From Apodemia mormo (lineage: Eukaryota; Arthropoda; Insecta; Lepidoptera; Riodinidae): a stretch of DNA of 64,000 nucleotides. Made by a program: the position numbers and the translations under genes. Positions 24,712-60,175 of this stretch are shown one piece after another (position 1 is the stretch's first letter; each line of letters begins with the position of its first letter). The stretch lies in the NCBI GenBank assembly GCA_036924255.1, contig JAUPFN010000002.1, positions 11,829,501 through 11,893,500 on the forward strand, written 5' to 3'. The notes under the pieces are model-generated. The model was not told the origin of the DNA. It ran no database searches and worked only from the letters and a program-made list of their open reading frames with translations.

Positions 24712-26387
24712 TAGTTTATAAAAAGGCCAAAATCTTGTAAGTATTTATGGTGAAAATTTAATCTTTTTCAGAAAGCAAAAAGAGACATTAAACAAAATTC
24801 GATTAGCATAGAAAGTACCAGTATCTATATCATATCTAACTTACTTAGGTACATGGTACAGCTTGTCTCGATGCGTTGCTAGTTTTTGCAAAAGCAAAAG
24901 TCATTATTTTATCATTAAACATTAAGTAAGTTTTTACACACTTATTCGCCTGTGGCTTAGGTTATTTAAAAGAAACTAATATTTTTACTGTGCAACCATG
25001 AAACTATTGATAATAATCAATCACCCTCTAGTCCTCTCGACCGTAATTCTAGTAATATTAAAGCTCTAATACCAATTAATATAAGCATTATGATTTTGAT
25101 TGAGCAATAAAACTCCATGTATATTTGACAGTAGATTTTGTTGTTACAAATAAAATGTATAGATACGCGTGTATGTCAAACGTATGATAGTGTGTTACGA
25201 TTTGCTTTTATTAATTTAATTTCTTACTAACGCATATTAAATAAAAAAATTAAGCTTTCCAAACTTTATCATTAGATAATTTTCGTTACTGCCTTTTTTT
25301 TGGGTTCCGAAGTCAACTAGGAACCCTTAAAGTATCGCCATCTCCATCCATACTCCAACCTTTCGCAGCCTAGCTCAGAGATTAATCTTATAGGTAAGAA
25401 AGCTATAATTTTGTTCGAATATTTATATTAGTTACTGCGACAAATTGGAGAATATAAAGTCTTGAATTTTTTTTATCTACCTGCTAGATATCTACATGTA
25501 AAGTGGATGTTTATTTCTTTTCTTGCGTACCCTAAAGTGTGGAGTGTCGTTGGATAGGTCTTTAAAAATATCGTAGCTTTGTGGAAACAGTTTTTCCATT
25601 AAGGGATCTGTTAGCAAAATATTTAGCTTTGAAGTACTAATGTTTGTTAGTCAAATGCTATTAGACCGTGGTCCCACGAACAAACTTGTTTTTGATTAAT
25701 AACAAGCTGAATTTTTTTGGACAGCTTCGTTTTAATGAGACAAACATGTCTTCGAAAACTCTTGAATCGGGTAACTAATAAAATTATGGGACTTTCAACT
25801 TTGAAAATTTTGATTCGGTGAAGGAAAAATATTTATTAATAACAATAATTATTTTTGGACATTAATCGCTTGATTATATTATAATGAAAAACACGTTGAA
25901 ACTTTTGTCCTACACATTTGATGGATTTTCTGACAAGCCCTCCACTCTAAAGTTTCGGAATTCTGGGATTTTTGAATTGATATGTCAATTTAAAAACAAC
26001 TTAATTTTCTCACAACAGCTTGTTAATTAATTCAAGGGTAACTTTGTCCTACACGTAAAGTGAAAACTTTTCTAAGTTCGATACTGTAAATTTTTCTTTT
26101 TTATTTATCTTTACTAGTTACACGATTCAAAAATTTTCGAATATAGAAAATATGGTTGTCTCGTCAAAACGAAGCTGCTCACAAAAATTCAGCTTGTTAT
26201 TAATAAAAAAAAAGGTTGTTTGTGGGAACACGGTCACGTTGAATTACATTGATATGCGTCAATAAACGCCACAGGTGAAGCTCTCCTTAGGCAATTATGA
26301 ACGGTGGCAAGTGTTTACCACAGTCTATAAATGCCCAAGTTATTTATATCTTAAAAATAAAATAAATAAAATGAAAAGCATTCCGCC
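24712..26387. other. No gene; decayed repeat around 25290-25700
   Basis: AT-rich. The part at 25290-25330 (GGGTTCCGAAGTCAACTAGG) looks like the inverse end of the 7020-7500 repeat. No coding is supported. Confidence 0.35.
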
Positions 26388-26747
26388 GTGTTGGTCCCGG
26401 CCTCCTTTGTAGAATAGGCCAACTGCCGTTTTGCCAGGCAGGTCGTAAAAGGCGACCGATTGGCTATCGAGTCACTACCATCGTGGCTACTAGGTGGTAG
26501 AGTTCTGCATTGTCTCGCCCGGGTCTGGTACCACCGCCTTACCTATTCCTGCCGCAATAACGTCAGTGCTTGTCGCTGTCGTGTTCCGGTTTGGAGGGTA
26601 AGGTAGCCGGTAAACTTATGCATGTGGCATTAGACCTCGCCACAATAAAGCAACGCACCATTACCATCTTTGGTGTCTATAGGCGATGGTTGACTCTTTC
26701 CATCAGGAGACCCATCTGCTTGTTTGCTATCTTATGATATAAAAAAG
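26388..26747 (-). repeat. Interspersed repeat family A, longest inverted copy
   Basis: It reads on the plus strand from GTTGGTCCCGGCCTCCTTTG through AACTGCCGTTTTGCCAGGCA to GCTTGTTTGCTATCTTATGA plus an A-run. The A-rich end after the conserved TATCTTATGATATAAAAAA suggests a retroposed (SINE-like) unit of about 350 bp. Confidence 0.7.
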
Positions 26748-26779
26748 ACACATTATATTACTGCAATTTAAAATTTCAC

Positions 26780-26849
26780 AAACTTGAAACTAGTGACATC
26801 TATTTGAAATCACGCACATTTTAAACAGATGTCACTAGTTTTAAGTGTT
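26780..26849. repeat. Inverted repeat, ~22-bp arms
   Basis: ACTAGTGACATCT at about 26789-26801 pairs with AGATGTCACTAGT at about 26827-26839. The arms continue with a few mismatches. Confidence 0.7.
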
Positions 26850-27440
26850 GACACTTTAGTCCCTTTTTGAATGTACTCGATATAAAGCAGGTTTAATTCT
26901 CGTATGAGTTTACTGTACACAACATAATTTAACAGGTAATATCGGGTAGGTACGGTTATATTCTTGTTGGACTTCAGGCTGACTTCGTCAATCTTTTTTT
27001 ATTCTATTTTTCTACGGCCTTCGGCTTCCATGGCCGATACGCCGATATAATTGAACATACAGTTACATTAAGACAAAAAACCTTCCCTTTTCAAAAATCA
27101 ATACTATTGGGGGTAAAGTGTGTAATAAACTATATCTCATACGCGAAGCTGTGGACAATGGCTTTTACGACTTAATTATTTACATTTAGTTCGCATTTTT
27201 ATGCATGAAAAAGATAATTCCCGTCTTGTTACTTTAAACAAGAAAATGAAGTGATGAAATGACATCTTGCGAAAAGCAATGTTGAGTAAATAACCTTAAG
27301 TTTTTATCGAATGCACATGCATTCGATACTCGATTTATATTATAATATATAATAACACATAAATCGCCCATATGAATGAGTTATTATACATTAATTACTG
27401 ATTGAATGAAGTTCGTATAAATTAAGTAGGTATTGTTCTA

Positions 27441-27746
27441 TCATTCTATCCTCTTTAGGATGACAACACAGTATAATTTGAAAGTAATTGACGCATCGTT
27501 TACATCCAAAATGACATTAATTTTCAGATAAAATAACCCCTTCTGCGACCACCTACCTTTCGCAAACCTAGCACCAGGAAACCAAGCACCTCCAAGGACG
27601 CCGCCGCCAGAACCAAGACTAGTGACAAGATGAAGCCCGACATCCATTAAGACCCCTTTTGTAAAATATAATTTCTGACTTGGGTCCAAATTTTTTCCTT
27701 TTGAAACCCTCAACAATAGTAAATCGTTGATTATGCTTAGGTACAT
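27441..27746 (-). other. Unidentified 101-codon open frame
   Basis: Glycine-rich middle (TSLGSGGGVLGGAWFPGARF) followed by a donor-like GTAGGT after FAKG. It is on the strand of the Rho-GEF gene and downstream of its last seen exon. It does not look like DH, PH or linker sequence, and no convincing acceptor is visible. Probably chance or repeat-derived. Confidence 0.2.
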
Positions 27747-27749
27747 TTA

Positions 27750-28618
27750 GTCTGCGCGACAAGTTGAAAATCGTCTAAAATCGTCTAAAGTTAAAATTAA
27801 AGTTAAAATTATGTACGATTGCTCATTGGATCCGGAATCATGCCTAGAAAAATGTACTAAAAGCGCGTATTACGTAATGTTACGTGGATTTTTCAGTTTT
27901 TGTTCAAGGACAATAATTATTATAAGCAAAGTATGAATATATTTTTTAACTTTTATGGCATGATATTATTAGCATATTATGGCATGTATATAAGAAAGGC
28001 TCCACGAAGCGGAACATTTTTACGATAATTATTTAAACGTTTTTTTTTAAAATGAAGGCGAAAGTACGAGAAAATGTTGTTAGTTAACAATAAACGATGT
28101 TAACTAACAACATTTTCTCGTATTTCCGCCATGTTGAAAAATTAATTTTAAGTAAAATTTCTATCAGAAATAAATTATGTATAGTGTTCAGAATACATCA
28201 TAATTTTTTCAAATTTAAAAAAGAATATTTAATACCCTGAAATAAATTAATTTGTGACATATTTACTTTTGAGGCCGTGCGCGCAACATAAAAATGTTGT
28301 GCGGAGACCCATTTTCGTTAAATTAAAATTATAAATAAAGGAGACAGAGTTCCGGGATCTAAGAGTTTTTTCTTGGAAATTTCCTCTTCTTTCCGAATTT
28401 TTTTTTTAAATTACTTAAATATTAATAGTTTATGAAATATTGGCAAAAAAAGAAATGCCATTTTTTTCATCTTTGTTTATAACTTTTGCAATTTTTTATG
28501 TGCTAATACACGCTTTTAGCACATTTTTATAGGCGTCATTCCGGATTCAATGAGCTATCGCACATAATTTTAAGAGCAGTGTCTCTATTTTAGACGATTT
28601 TCAACTTGTCGCGCAGAC
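27750..28618. mobile_element. TA-flanked MITE with ~115-bp terminal inverted repeats (Tc1/mariner type)
   Basis: Ends GTCTGCGCGACAAGTTGAAA and its inverse, with TA duplicated on both sides. The inverted repeats continue through TCTAAAAT, GAATCCGGAAT-type and TGCTAAAAGCG blocks for about 115 bp with some divergence. No transposase. A perfect 23-bp hairpin lies near the centre (28066-28121). Confidence 0.85.
28066..28121. repeat. Perfect 23-bp hairpin inside the TA-flanked MITE
   Basis: ACGAGAAAATGTTGTTAGTT plus AAC at 28066-28088 and the exact inverse at 28099-28121, with a 10-nt loop. The symmetry extends outward imperfectly through an AAATGAAGGCGAAAG-like block. Confidence 0.9.
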
Positions 28619-28694
28619 TAATTGCAGAGACGTTTTAAGTTATGAGGTATGTCACGTCCCGAGTGACCACAGTATAATTTTCTAATAAAAGATA

Positions 28695-31429
28695 TACAGA
28701 GTATAAGGAACGGTCCATCGAAAATTGTAACTATAGATTTGGACCATGATTCTTAATCGGAAAATGTAGGAAATTTGTGTGTTTCTTTTTTTTACGATTT
28801 TTTAAACTTTTGTATAATTTGATTTATTCTAATACTCTACTACGGTGTTTTTTTTTTCTAAAAACATAGTATAAGTGAAGAATATAAATAAGCAAAATAA
28901 GCAATGCTTTATTTTGCACAACTTAAACGGTTGGTTCGAATATCGCAGGCGCGTCGAGTTCGAGTAATGAACGCTTTAAGGCGATTACAGCTGCGAACGA
29001 CCTTGAGTTTCTGACAGGAGCAGCGCAAAAATTATATCGCGCGCTAGCTTGCTCCAACGTCAAAGAGTATGTACAGTGAATGCAGATACCTACGTTTTAA
29101 CATTTTTGTTCACCTATATGAACTTTTATCATCATGAATCGACTGAATGTTGTCAAACTCAAAACCAATAACCAGTAATCGCTCATTTATCGATTACATA
29201 TACATTCGTTTTAGAAAAACGATAAATATCTAAAGAAAAAAAATGTACCGAAAATCGACAAAAAATCATATAACAATTTACACAATAATAACAGTTTCGT
29301 TTCCTATTTCTTTGAAAGTGTTGTAATATACAATACATCCCGTGTAGCACTTTATTTTAATACATACAATCAACAATTAATATTTAACAAAACCTTTCAA
29401 AATTTGATTTGGTTAAATATAATCTTTTGAAAAATATTTTAAAACTAACTAGCTTCTTAGTTTTTGTTTCAAAATCTCGTAATAAAAAAGAAGATATATA
29501 ATTTGATTTAATGTTTATAGAGGAAACTACTAAATAAGTTGATTTATTTAGACTATTTGTATGTATAATATATTTAATTTATTTATTTTTTGTTGCGAAG
29601 TCCTTACTACCTTCAAATAGTACCAGTTTTTTTTTCTTTAGAGTTTTGCTTTTTATTCGCTTGCTTGAATTATCTTCTTTGTTTATATGTTTTATTTTTT
29701 ATTTATTTTTGTACATTTATACAAAATATTGACAAAATACTTATCTATCTATAGCTAATAAAACATTCAAGCGTAAACGTAGGAAAGCGTAAACATGAAT
29801 AGTCTCAAAATATTATTCAGCGTCTACTCGCAAACAAAACTATTTATAAAGTACTAGCTTTCAGCCCCTTTAATACCCTCTTTTACCTCTTTAAGAGATA
29901 AAACTCACAGCATCCTTACATGCACGTTTATTTAATTGAATTAAAGATCATGACTAATAAATTTGAAGAGATTTTGATTAAACATATTTTATTTTTTCTA
30001 CAAACTTTACCACTTTTTTCATCCTTTGAAGAGATGACATTTGAAAACCTTAAACTCGTATTCATTTAATTGTATTAAAAATCATAAATACTAAGTTTTA
30101 AATAATTTCTACAATATTCTACAATAAACAATCTATTTTTTATACAAACATCAATGCTTTTTTTACCCTTTAAGGAATAAAATTTTAAAAAATCCCCAAA
30201 TATATGATTCTTAAATTGTGTTGAAGATTATAAGTGTCGAATTTCATTCACCATAAACCTTTGATTTTTCATATAAATTGTAACACACACTTTTACTCCT
30301 TTAATGGATGAAACTTCGAACATTACATGCATGTTTCTTCAATTTCGATTGAAGAGCATAAGTACTAAAAAAATCCAAAAATTCGTACTTCTTAATTGTA
30401 TTAAAAATCATAAATACTAAATTAAAATAATTTAGATTTTATAGTAATGCAATAAATAAACAATTCATTTATGATACAAACTTTAAAGCCTCTTTTTACC
30501 TCTCTATAGGCTAGAATTCCAAAAAATATTAAATTTATATTTAATTTTTTTTCAGTTAAAGGATAATTTAATTACGGCATATCATTCTATTTGAGTTGTA
30601 ATAACTCAAAAATGACAGAGTTTCAAACAAACTTTCACCCCCTATTTCACCATCTTAGGGGATGAATTTAAAAAAATCCTTTCTTATTCCTTTTCTATAT
30701 CATAAGAACAACATCTGTAAAAAAAACAGACTTCTCGGTCCAAGCTCATTATCTACTATAAAAAAACATCCAAGCGTAAACGAAATCTTCAATTTCCAAA
30801 CGGCACAATCTTACTATTGTGCCAAACGTTCTATCTGTACTATTACTCTTTGACTCGAATATGGAGAGCGGAGCATGCTAACATGCGACACAGCCTCCTC
30901 GTATGAACGCTAACGGGAGACTGACTTTCGACGCGAGCGCTGTCGGCGAATTAAATAATAAGGCTTTTATTGATTTAATAGCACACTATAATGATTTTGT
31001 AAAATTTTGAACTTAAATTTTATAAAGCAATAAATTGTCTGTAATAAAAAGAAAAAATCATCAAAATCGTTACAGTAGTTTGGAAGTTATAAGCAATTTT
31101 TTGTGTAAAAATAAGAAAGATATTCGATTTTTTTCCGTCAAAAATAACAATAAAATTTGAAAAAACGAACTTAAAATTTAAACTTAATTATATTATACGT
31201 ATAATGCATATTTTTTTTAAATTATTGGACCAATCGGTTAGCAGTAGTAGGCTTTCAAAGAGGTGTCTATTTCGTAGTTTGGCATTACCTATCCCCTTAA
31301 AGTGCGTGGCGTAGAAATGAAAAAAAAAAAAAACATTTGTTTTCAATTTCCTCCAAGAAAACAAATTGAATCATGACTAATACGTAAAAAAGCAAGTTTT
31401 TCAATAAACCGTCCCTTACGCTCTGTATA
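28695..31429. mobile_element. 2.7-kb element with diverged ~90-bp inverted ends
   Basis: The left end TATACAGAGTATAAGGAACG pairs with the inverse of the right end (TATACAGAGCGTAAGGGACG). Similarity continues over CATGATTC and GGAAATT blocks into a T-run. The interior has no transposase that I can read, but contains a degenerate tandem array. Boundaries and class are uncertain. Confidence 0.5.
29860..30715. repeat. Degenerate tandem repeat, units of roughly 150-190 bp
   Basis: A recurring order of blocks, ACAAACTTT, TTTTACCTCTTTA or TTTTACCCTTTAAGG, GATGAAA, AAAAATCC, TTAATTGTATTAAA and ATCATAAATACTAA, is seen about five times (near 29990, 30130, 30280, 30470 and 30630). Strong divergence suggests age. 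Confidence 0.6.
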
Positions 31430-31444
31430 CAGAGTTCATTTTAA

Positions 31445-31880
31445 AGGTCCGGCCAAATTGAAAATTAGGAACTAAATAGCGAATTGAAAGCGCGTTTTAA
31501 TTAATATTGTAATTTTATTACAAGATAATATAAAAATATTCGATTAAAAATATCCCAATTAATTTATGAATTGGGTGCACCGAGTCTTGTGAATGAAGTT
31601 CTGGCAGTGTGTCATTTTACATTTAGGTACCTATAATTATTGCGATAGTAACTATTATGTAATCTGTGGTTCTAAGTACCTACATTTTTCCCGATTAATT
31701 TTAATTTGGTAGAAGGCACAAACATATTTTAGTTCGAATATTGCGTAATTGAAATTATTGCCATGCATTTTGTTTTTAGTGTCAGATAAAAATGAAATTT
31801 TGAATTTTTAAATATTTTTTTAATTGTGTAAATCGAACGTTTATCGATTCTGAACAGCCTCTGAAAATTTGTCTGGACCT
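31445..31880. mobile_element. TTAA-flanked MITE (piggyBac type)
   Basis: Flanked by TTAA at 31441-31444 and 31881-31884. Ends AGGTCCGGCCAAATTGAAAA and the inverse of AGGTCCAGACAAATTTTCAG. It is 436 bp with no coding. Its edge is 36 nt beyond the splice donor of the exon at 31921. Confidence 0.75.
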
Positions 31881-31920
31881 TTAAAAGTAACCCTTGTTTA
31901 CTTAGGATGTGTATAGTTAC

Positions 31921-55253
<23,333 letters not shown>

Positions 55254-55465
55254 CTGGAAAACAAATCGGTAAGGCTATTACTTCTATTGACATATAAAGG
55301 CTCAACATATTTAGAGTCAACTCATTCATGGTTTTATCAATCTTGTCGTTAACTTCAGTTATGTTCTAATTTGATAGGTAAAGTACGTAGTAGACTAATA
55401 GATTACGTGGTTTAGTAGATGTAACAATGTATTCGCGGTTGACTATTATCATCGGAACTACCTTT

Positions 55466-55750
55466 TTATATATCATAGGATAGCAAACATGCAGACGGCT
55501 CTCCTGATGATAAGACTCACTGTCGCTACAGACGTTAGTATGCGTTGGTATCCACCGAATGACACAGTTGTAACGTCACTTGGGTATTACAGACTAGTAA
55601 CTACATTTTTGTATTTAATTTGAATAGTTCCGTAGTAACTACGTTACTTTCTAAACCTAGACACGAAATCATAAGCACTGACTCTATGGTGGCAAGAATA
55701 TATAAGACGGCGATACAGGGATGAGTCGTCGTAGATTTAATTGTAGTGAC
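55466..55750 (+). repeat. Interspersed repeat family A, degenerate copy upstream of the first seen exon
   Basis: TATATCATAGGATAGCAAAC and GGCTCTCCTGATGATAAGA at the start, TGGTGGCAAGAATATATAAG later. It sits about 210 bp upstream (transcript sense) of exon 55253-55052. Confidence 0.5.
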
Positions 55751-56516
55751 AAGTTCAGCCTTTTTCCGCCTTTAAGAGTCACATTATCGGAAGGTAAATT
55801 ATCTAACTCTTTATGTGCATGGACACCCCTATGACGCTTATGCAAAGAAAAGGTTGAATGATAATGTTAGGTAGTAACCTTATTGTGGAATACGACAACT
55901 GAGTTTTGTATACAATATGAAATCGATTTTGGATTAGGTAGCCACTAAACTTATATATAGTGGATTACATCCTTGCCACAAGGATGGTATCACACCGGTA
56001 ACATGCTCGGTGCATATAGGTGACGACGAATATATGTTTCCACCAAAAAATCACCTGTTTCGTTGGCATTCTATGCTAAAAAATACTCTTAAATAAAATC
56101 CTCTACCTTTCGCTCATTTAGCTTTATTAAATATTAATACCTACCCATAAAGCCTTTGTATTTGTGAAAATTAAAACACTTCAACCTGCGTATGACAGGG
56201 TAATAACACTCATTTTATGAAGCTTCGTTGCCTTTTTAATTCGATGTTTAAAGAGTGTTGAGCTTTGAAATATGTCACGTTATGTAAATTGCGTTAAAAT
56301 TATTTATAGGTAATTAACTGGTACACGATTAAATTAGGTACTTAATATTTCACAATCATAATCCAATGGTACCCCTAATAAAAACTCGTTAATTCTTGTT
56401 GGTCTAGCAATAAGCCTACTCGAGATACCCACCGATTATATACACCGATTCGGAGCAATAATATGGGCGACCAGTGTGAAGCCATACAGTACAGTGAAGA
56501 AGAGAAGTGTTTTGGT

Positions 56517-56629
56517 TCAGCGTAGTCGGTTAAGTTTATTGTCAGTACAGTGAGTGTGGCTAGTGTGTATAGTGTTTACACACTAGTCACACTCACTGTG
56601 CTGACACTAAATTTAACCGACTATGCTGA
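56517..56629. repeat. Foldback element, ~53-bp arms and ~7-nt loop
   Basis: Left arm 56517-56569 starts TCAGCGTAGTCGGTTAA and the right arm 56577-56629 is its inverse with few differences. The tip repeats GAGTGTG/CTAGTGTGTA. No other copy is seen in the window. Confidence 0.85.
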
Positions 56630-57509
56630 CGCCCGTATTCATAAACAACCCTTACCTATGTACAATATGCTATGCAATTCACATGACATGTCATCTGTTT
56701 CATAAACAACACTTAAGTATTACTTGCCTGTGAGATATCATAGTGTCGAATACCCAGCCGTGATTGGTCGGCTTAATGCAGCTTATTTCACACTGTACGT
56801 TTGACCAGTGTCAATTGTCAACAGATCAAATTATGAAAACATTTTAAGTACGTGTTGGTTTTTTCAATTTATTTCTGTTTAATAATTAATATAGTATTAT
56901 CAATATGGCTACGTTTTGGAATATAAATATATCTGGTGTAAATATTTTGGAAGAGAAAAAAGGTTTTGGGAATCACAAATAAATTATTTAAAAAAAAAAA
57001 CATCTTAACGTTTTAAAAAAATGAGTGTATTATTACAACATAATTATGTGCATTTTCAATAGACTTCCCAAGAGGAGGAGATTAGTATTTCAGTTGTGTT
57101 TTTTATGTTTGTTACTTCAGAAGTCAGTCAGTCATTTATGAACCGATTTATGAACCGATTAATTTGGTGAAAATATGATCCGGAGAAACAGGAAACGGGA
57201 AGTCGATTGCTGCAGTTTTACTGTGTCAAACATATGTATATTTGTTCTTTATCAATATTTCTCTAAATTTCGTTTTATTTACGATGGCATAAGTGAAACA
57301 ATTACGCCTTAACAAGGTATCAGATTCGATATTATTACAACTGTTATGTAGCCCCTTAGACCATTTGTTGGTCTAGTGCGGCCCATACACATAGTACCTT
57401 CTTGTTTACCAAGATAATGGTACCTCGGGGTCATTCGGATGGCATCTAAAAGACTACTTTATTCATAGATGGCCGAAAGCAATTAGGACAAAATGGAAGG
57501 CGTTGGTTA

Positions 57510-57720
57510 TTAGCTTGTACCTAGTAAAGGCTTTCGATAAGTAAAGCTTGCTTTCTATAAGCTTTCCGAGAAATAATGCAATTGGTCACTAGCTTTTTGG
57601 AAGATCCAATCACTCAGATAGTTGCTCTCCAAATCTGTTAATGCTGGTGATCCTCAAAGGTATTTACTATCTCTACTATTGTTTCTTCAACTGTGCGAAT
57701 ATTTCTCGATAGGTGGGTCG
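57510..57720 (+). pseudogene. Highly decayed jockey-like reverse-transcriptase scrap
   Basis: AAGGCTTTCGATAAG (KAFDK) and, further on, AATGCAATTGGTCACTAGCT-TTTTGGAAGATC (a CNW-TSFL-like block), then CTGGTGATCCTCAAAGG (G-PQ-like). The order matches the LINE at 10503. Stops and frameshifts throughout. Confidence 0.45.
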
Positions 57721-57753
57721 GTAGTTGTCATATACGATTGAAAAGTAAAATTA

Positions 57754-57942
57754 TCTATATAATATATATAAAATCAATTGCTGTTCGTTAGTCTCGCTAA
57801 AACTCAAAAACGGCTGAACCGATTTGGCTAATTTTGGTTTTGAATTAATTGTTGAAATCCAGGGAAGGTTTACAAGGTGAGAAAATATAGAAAAAAATAA
57901 GAGTAGTTAAAAAGGCAGAACAACGTTTGCCGGGTCAGCTAG
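57754..57942 (+). mobile_element. Helitron-like element, family with AACGTTTGCCGGGTC end
   Basis: It starts TCTATATAATATATATAAAA and ends GTCAGCTAG, flanked by A (57753) and T (57943). It is an inverse copy of 43671-43854. Confidence 0.75.
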
Positions 57943-57944
57943 TT

Positions 57945-59990
57945 TATTATAATATCTACTTTTGAAGTACAATGCCGCATGACGTGTCCAACAAGGTATC
58001 AAGTAGTAGAAACAATTTCTTCAATGAGGAAACGCTTCGAATTTTTTTATTGAGATGTTTATCCTAAGCCGGCAGGACACATTTATAGAAAAAAGGGAGA
58101 AAACAGGCATATTTGTAGACGTCAGAGAACTTGGGTTGACAACAAAAAGGACTAGACGAAGGACGGTTTCGTCTTACATGGACAAGAAAAGAATTTAAAG
58201 TGTCGCGATCCCAGACCCGTGAAAATCTAAGACAGGCATACAAATGTAAAATCGAAGCCACGACCTCGACTGTTGACCAACGAGGTTGTATAATTAAGCA
58301 ATTACTGCTGACGAAATTTATTAGATATTCCGTTATTAAGTTTGTTACTTGATTGTTGTAATATCTTATATTATTATTAAACGAGCAGTTCTTATGAGAT
58401 CATAACCTATAATGCTACTGATTTCGACGAAAACTGCAGGTTCGGGATTGTATTTGATCAATGAATTAAATTATTATAGTTACAATCTTAAAGATTCAGT
58501 TATATGCATATTAATAGTTTACATTTTAAGCACATCATCTATTGAGGAGTCAATAGATTTTGGTTAATAAAAAAGGCATTTAAAACACCGAACGAAGATC
58601 AGTTTCCCTGATATTAAACATATTATTCAAAATTGATATCGGCATCAGGTAATGTGTAGGACTTCTCCTTGAAACTTTAAAGCTAGAAATTTTAACACTA
58701 CACAGAAACAAATAGTATTTAATATTTTACGAAATATTTTAACGAAGTATGTATTAAAATTTTAAAATGTTGTCATAACAATTCCCTTGTAGCGTAGGCA
58801 AGTAAACCGAACGTTAGTAGCCATTTATATGAACAAGACCTAATTAATGCTTTATGTATTTTTCCGAGGCACGGGTTTGTTAATGCACCCCAGACTTCTG
58901 GCTCCTATTAGATTTGTCTAGATTAAATAATAATTATCGAACTCGGGAGAGCAAGATCTGAGCTATTAAACATTCTAACCACTAGATCAACTAGAGTAAG
59001 TTGTAGGAAAAAATATGTAATAAATAATGATGATACAAAAAATCCAGATAAACGAACAACATTCATAACAATAGAATTAACCAGACCAGACAAATCAGGC
59101 CCCAAAAAAATACGAAAAACTAAAAAGGTTTTTTCTTCTTTGTAGCAACAGGTACTTACATAGTTTGTAACGTTTTAAAAGTAATAAAACACTTCAATGA
59201 AGTGTCATAAAATACAATAACACAAATAAACAAACAAGAGATTGAATTATTTCCAACGTGAATTGCTGACAAATATACATTGTATTTTTATATCAATGAT
59301 ATCATTATCTTAATTGTACATACAGCAGAGTTTGAAATTATGATAATTATCAATCAGATATAAGCACAGCAATTTTGTAATTGGTATTACATATTAACAT
59401 TTACGCTAGAAACAAGTTGTTTATAAATAAATTATACACATTTTATAGTCAAGGTAATCTTTTATTGTTATTTTAATTAATAATTTCGTGACCAAAACTT
59501 GTAAACTAAAATACCAGAAGTTAATACATACTGTTTAGTTAATTAAATTAACGAGTGGAAAATCATCCTTATCAACCTCAAATTCGTTAACTTAATGCAT
59601 ATTGTGTTTCTGAAGACTCAAAATTCAAAACAAACAAACGATTGGCAAGTATTTGCGATTATACTTATCAAAAATAATATTCAATCTATATTTATCTTGA
59701 TAACTATCAATAATAATTATCACTTCGATCCCTTATGAGAAACAAAAACCCTGTACGATCCAAAACAGGCACATAGGGAGGTTGATGACATAATCAAAAA
59801 TAATAATGAAATTATTTTATTTTTAAAAATAAAAATATAAAAGTGTTTCAAAATGCTCGCACTTTCCCTTCAATTTCTCTAAAATTCAGCGAATAATTTA
59901 AACTGGACAACACAAAGTCGAATCAACAAGCGCAGTCTCTGATTTCGTAGTCGCCTGTGTATCTGACGTGCCATTTTCTGTTGCCAAGGT
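57945..59990. other. No gene seen
   Basis: AT-rich sequence with short frames only. The frames at 58064-58261 and 58923-59105 on the minus strand show no domain or splice context that would link them to the Rho-GEF gene. Confidence 0.35.
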
Positions 59991-60175
59991 AATATTTTGA
60001 AATACATGGGGCACACTAAAAGTTTTGCACTTCTAGCTAATCGGAACTATTTGAATTTCGAATGTTATATTTTTGAAACGTTGCAACTTTCTTAGTAATA
60101 AAAAAAATTGGCTGGAAATGATTTGTCAATTGTTTTTTTTTTATCACACATCAAAGTTCTACGTACGCAACGAAA

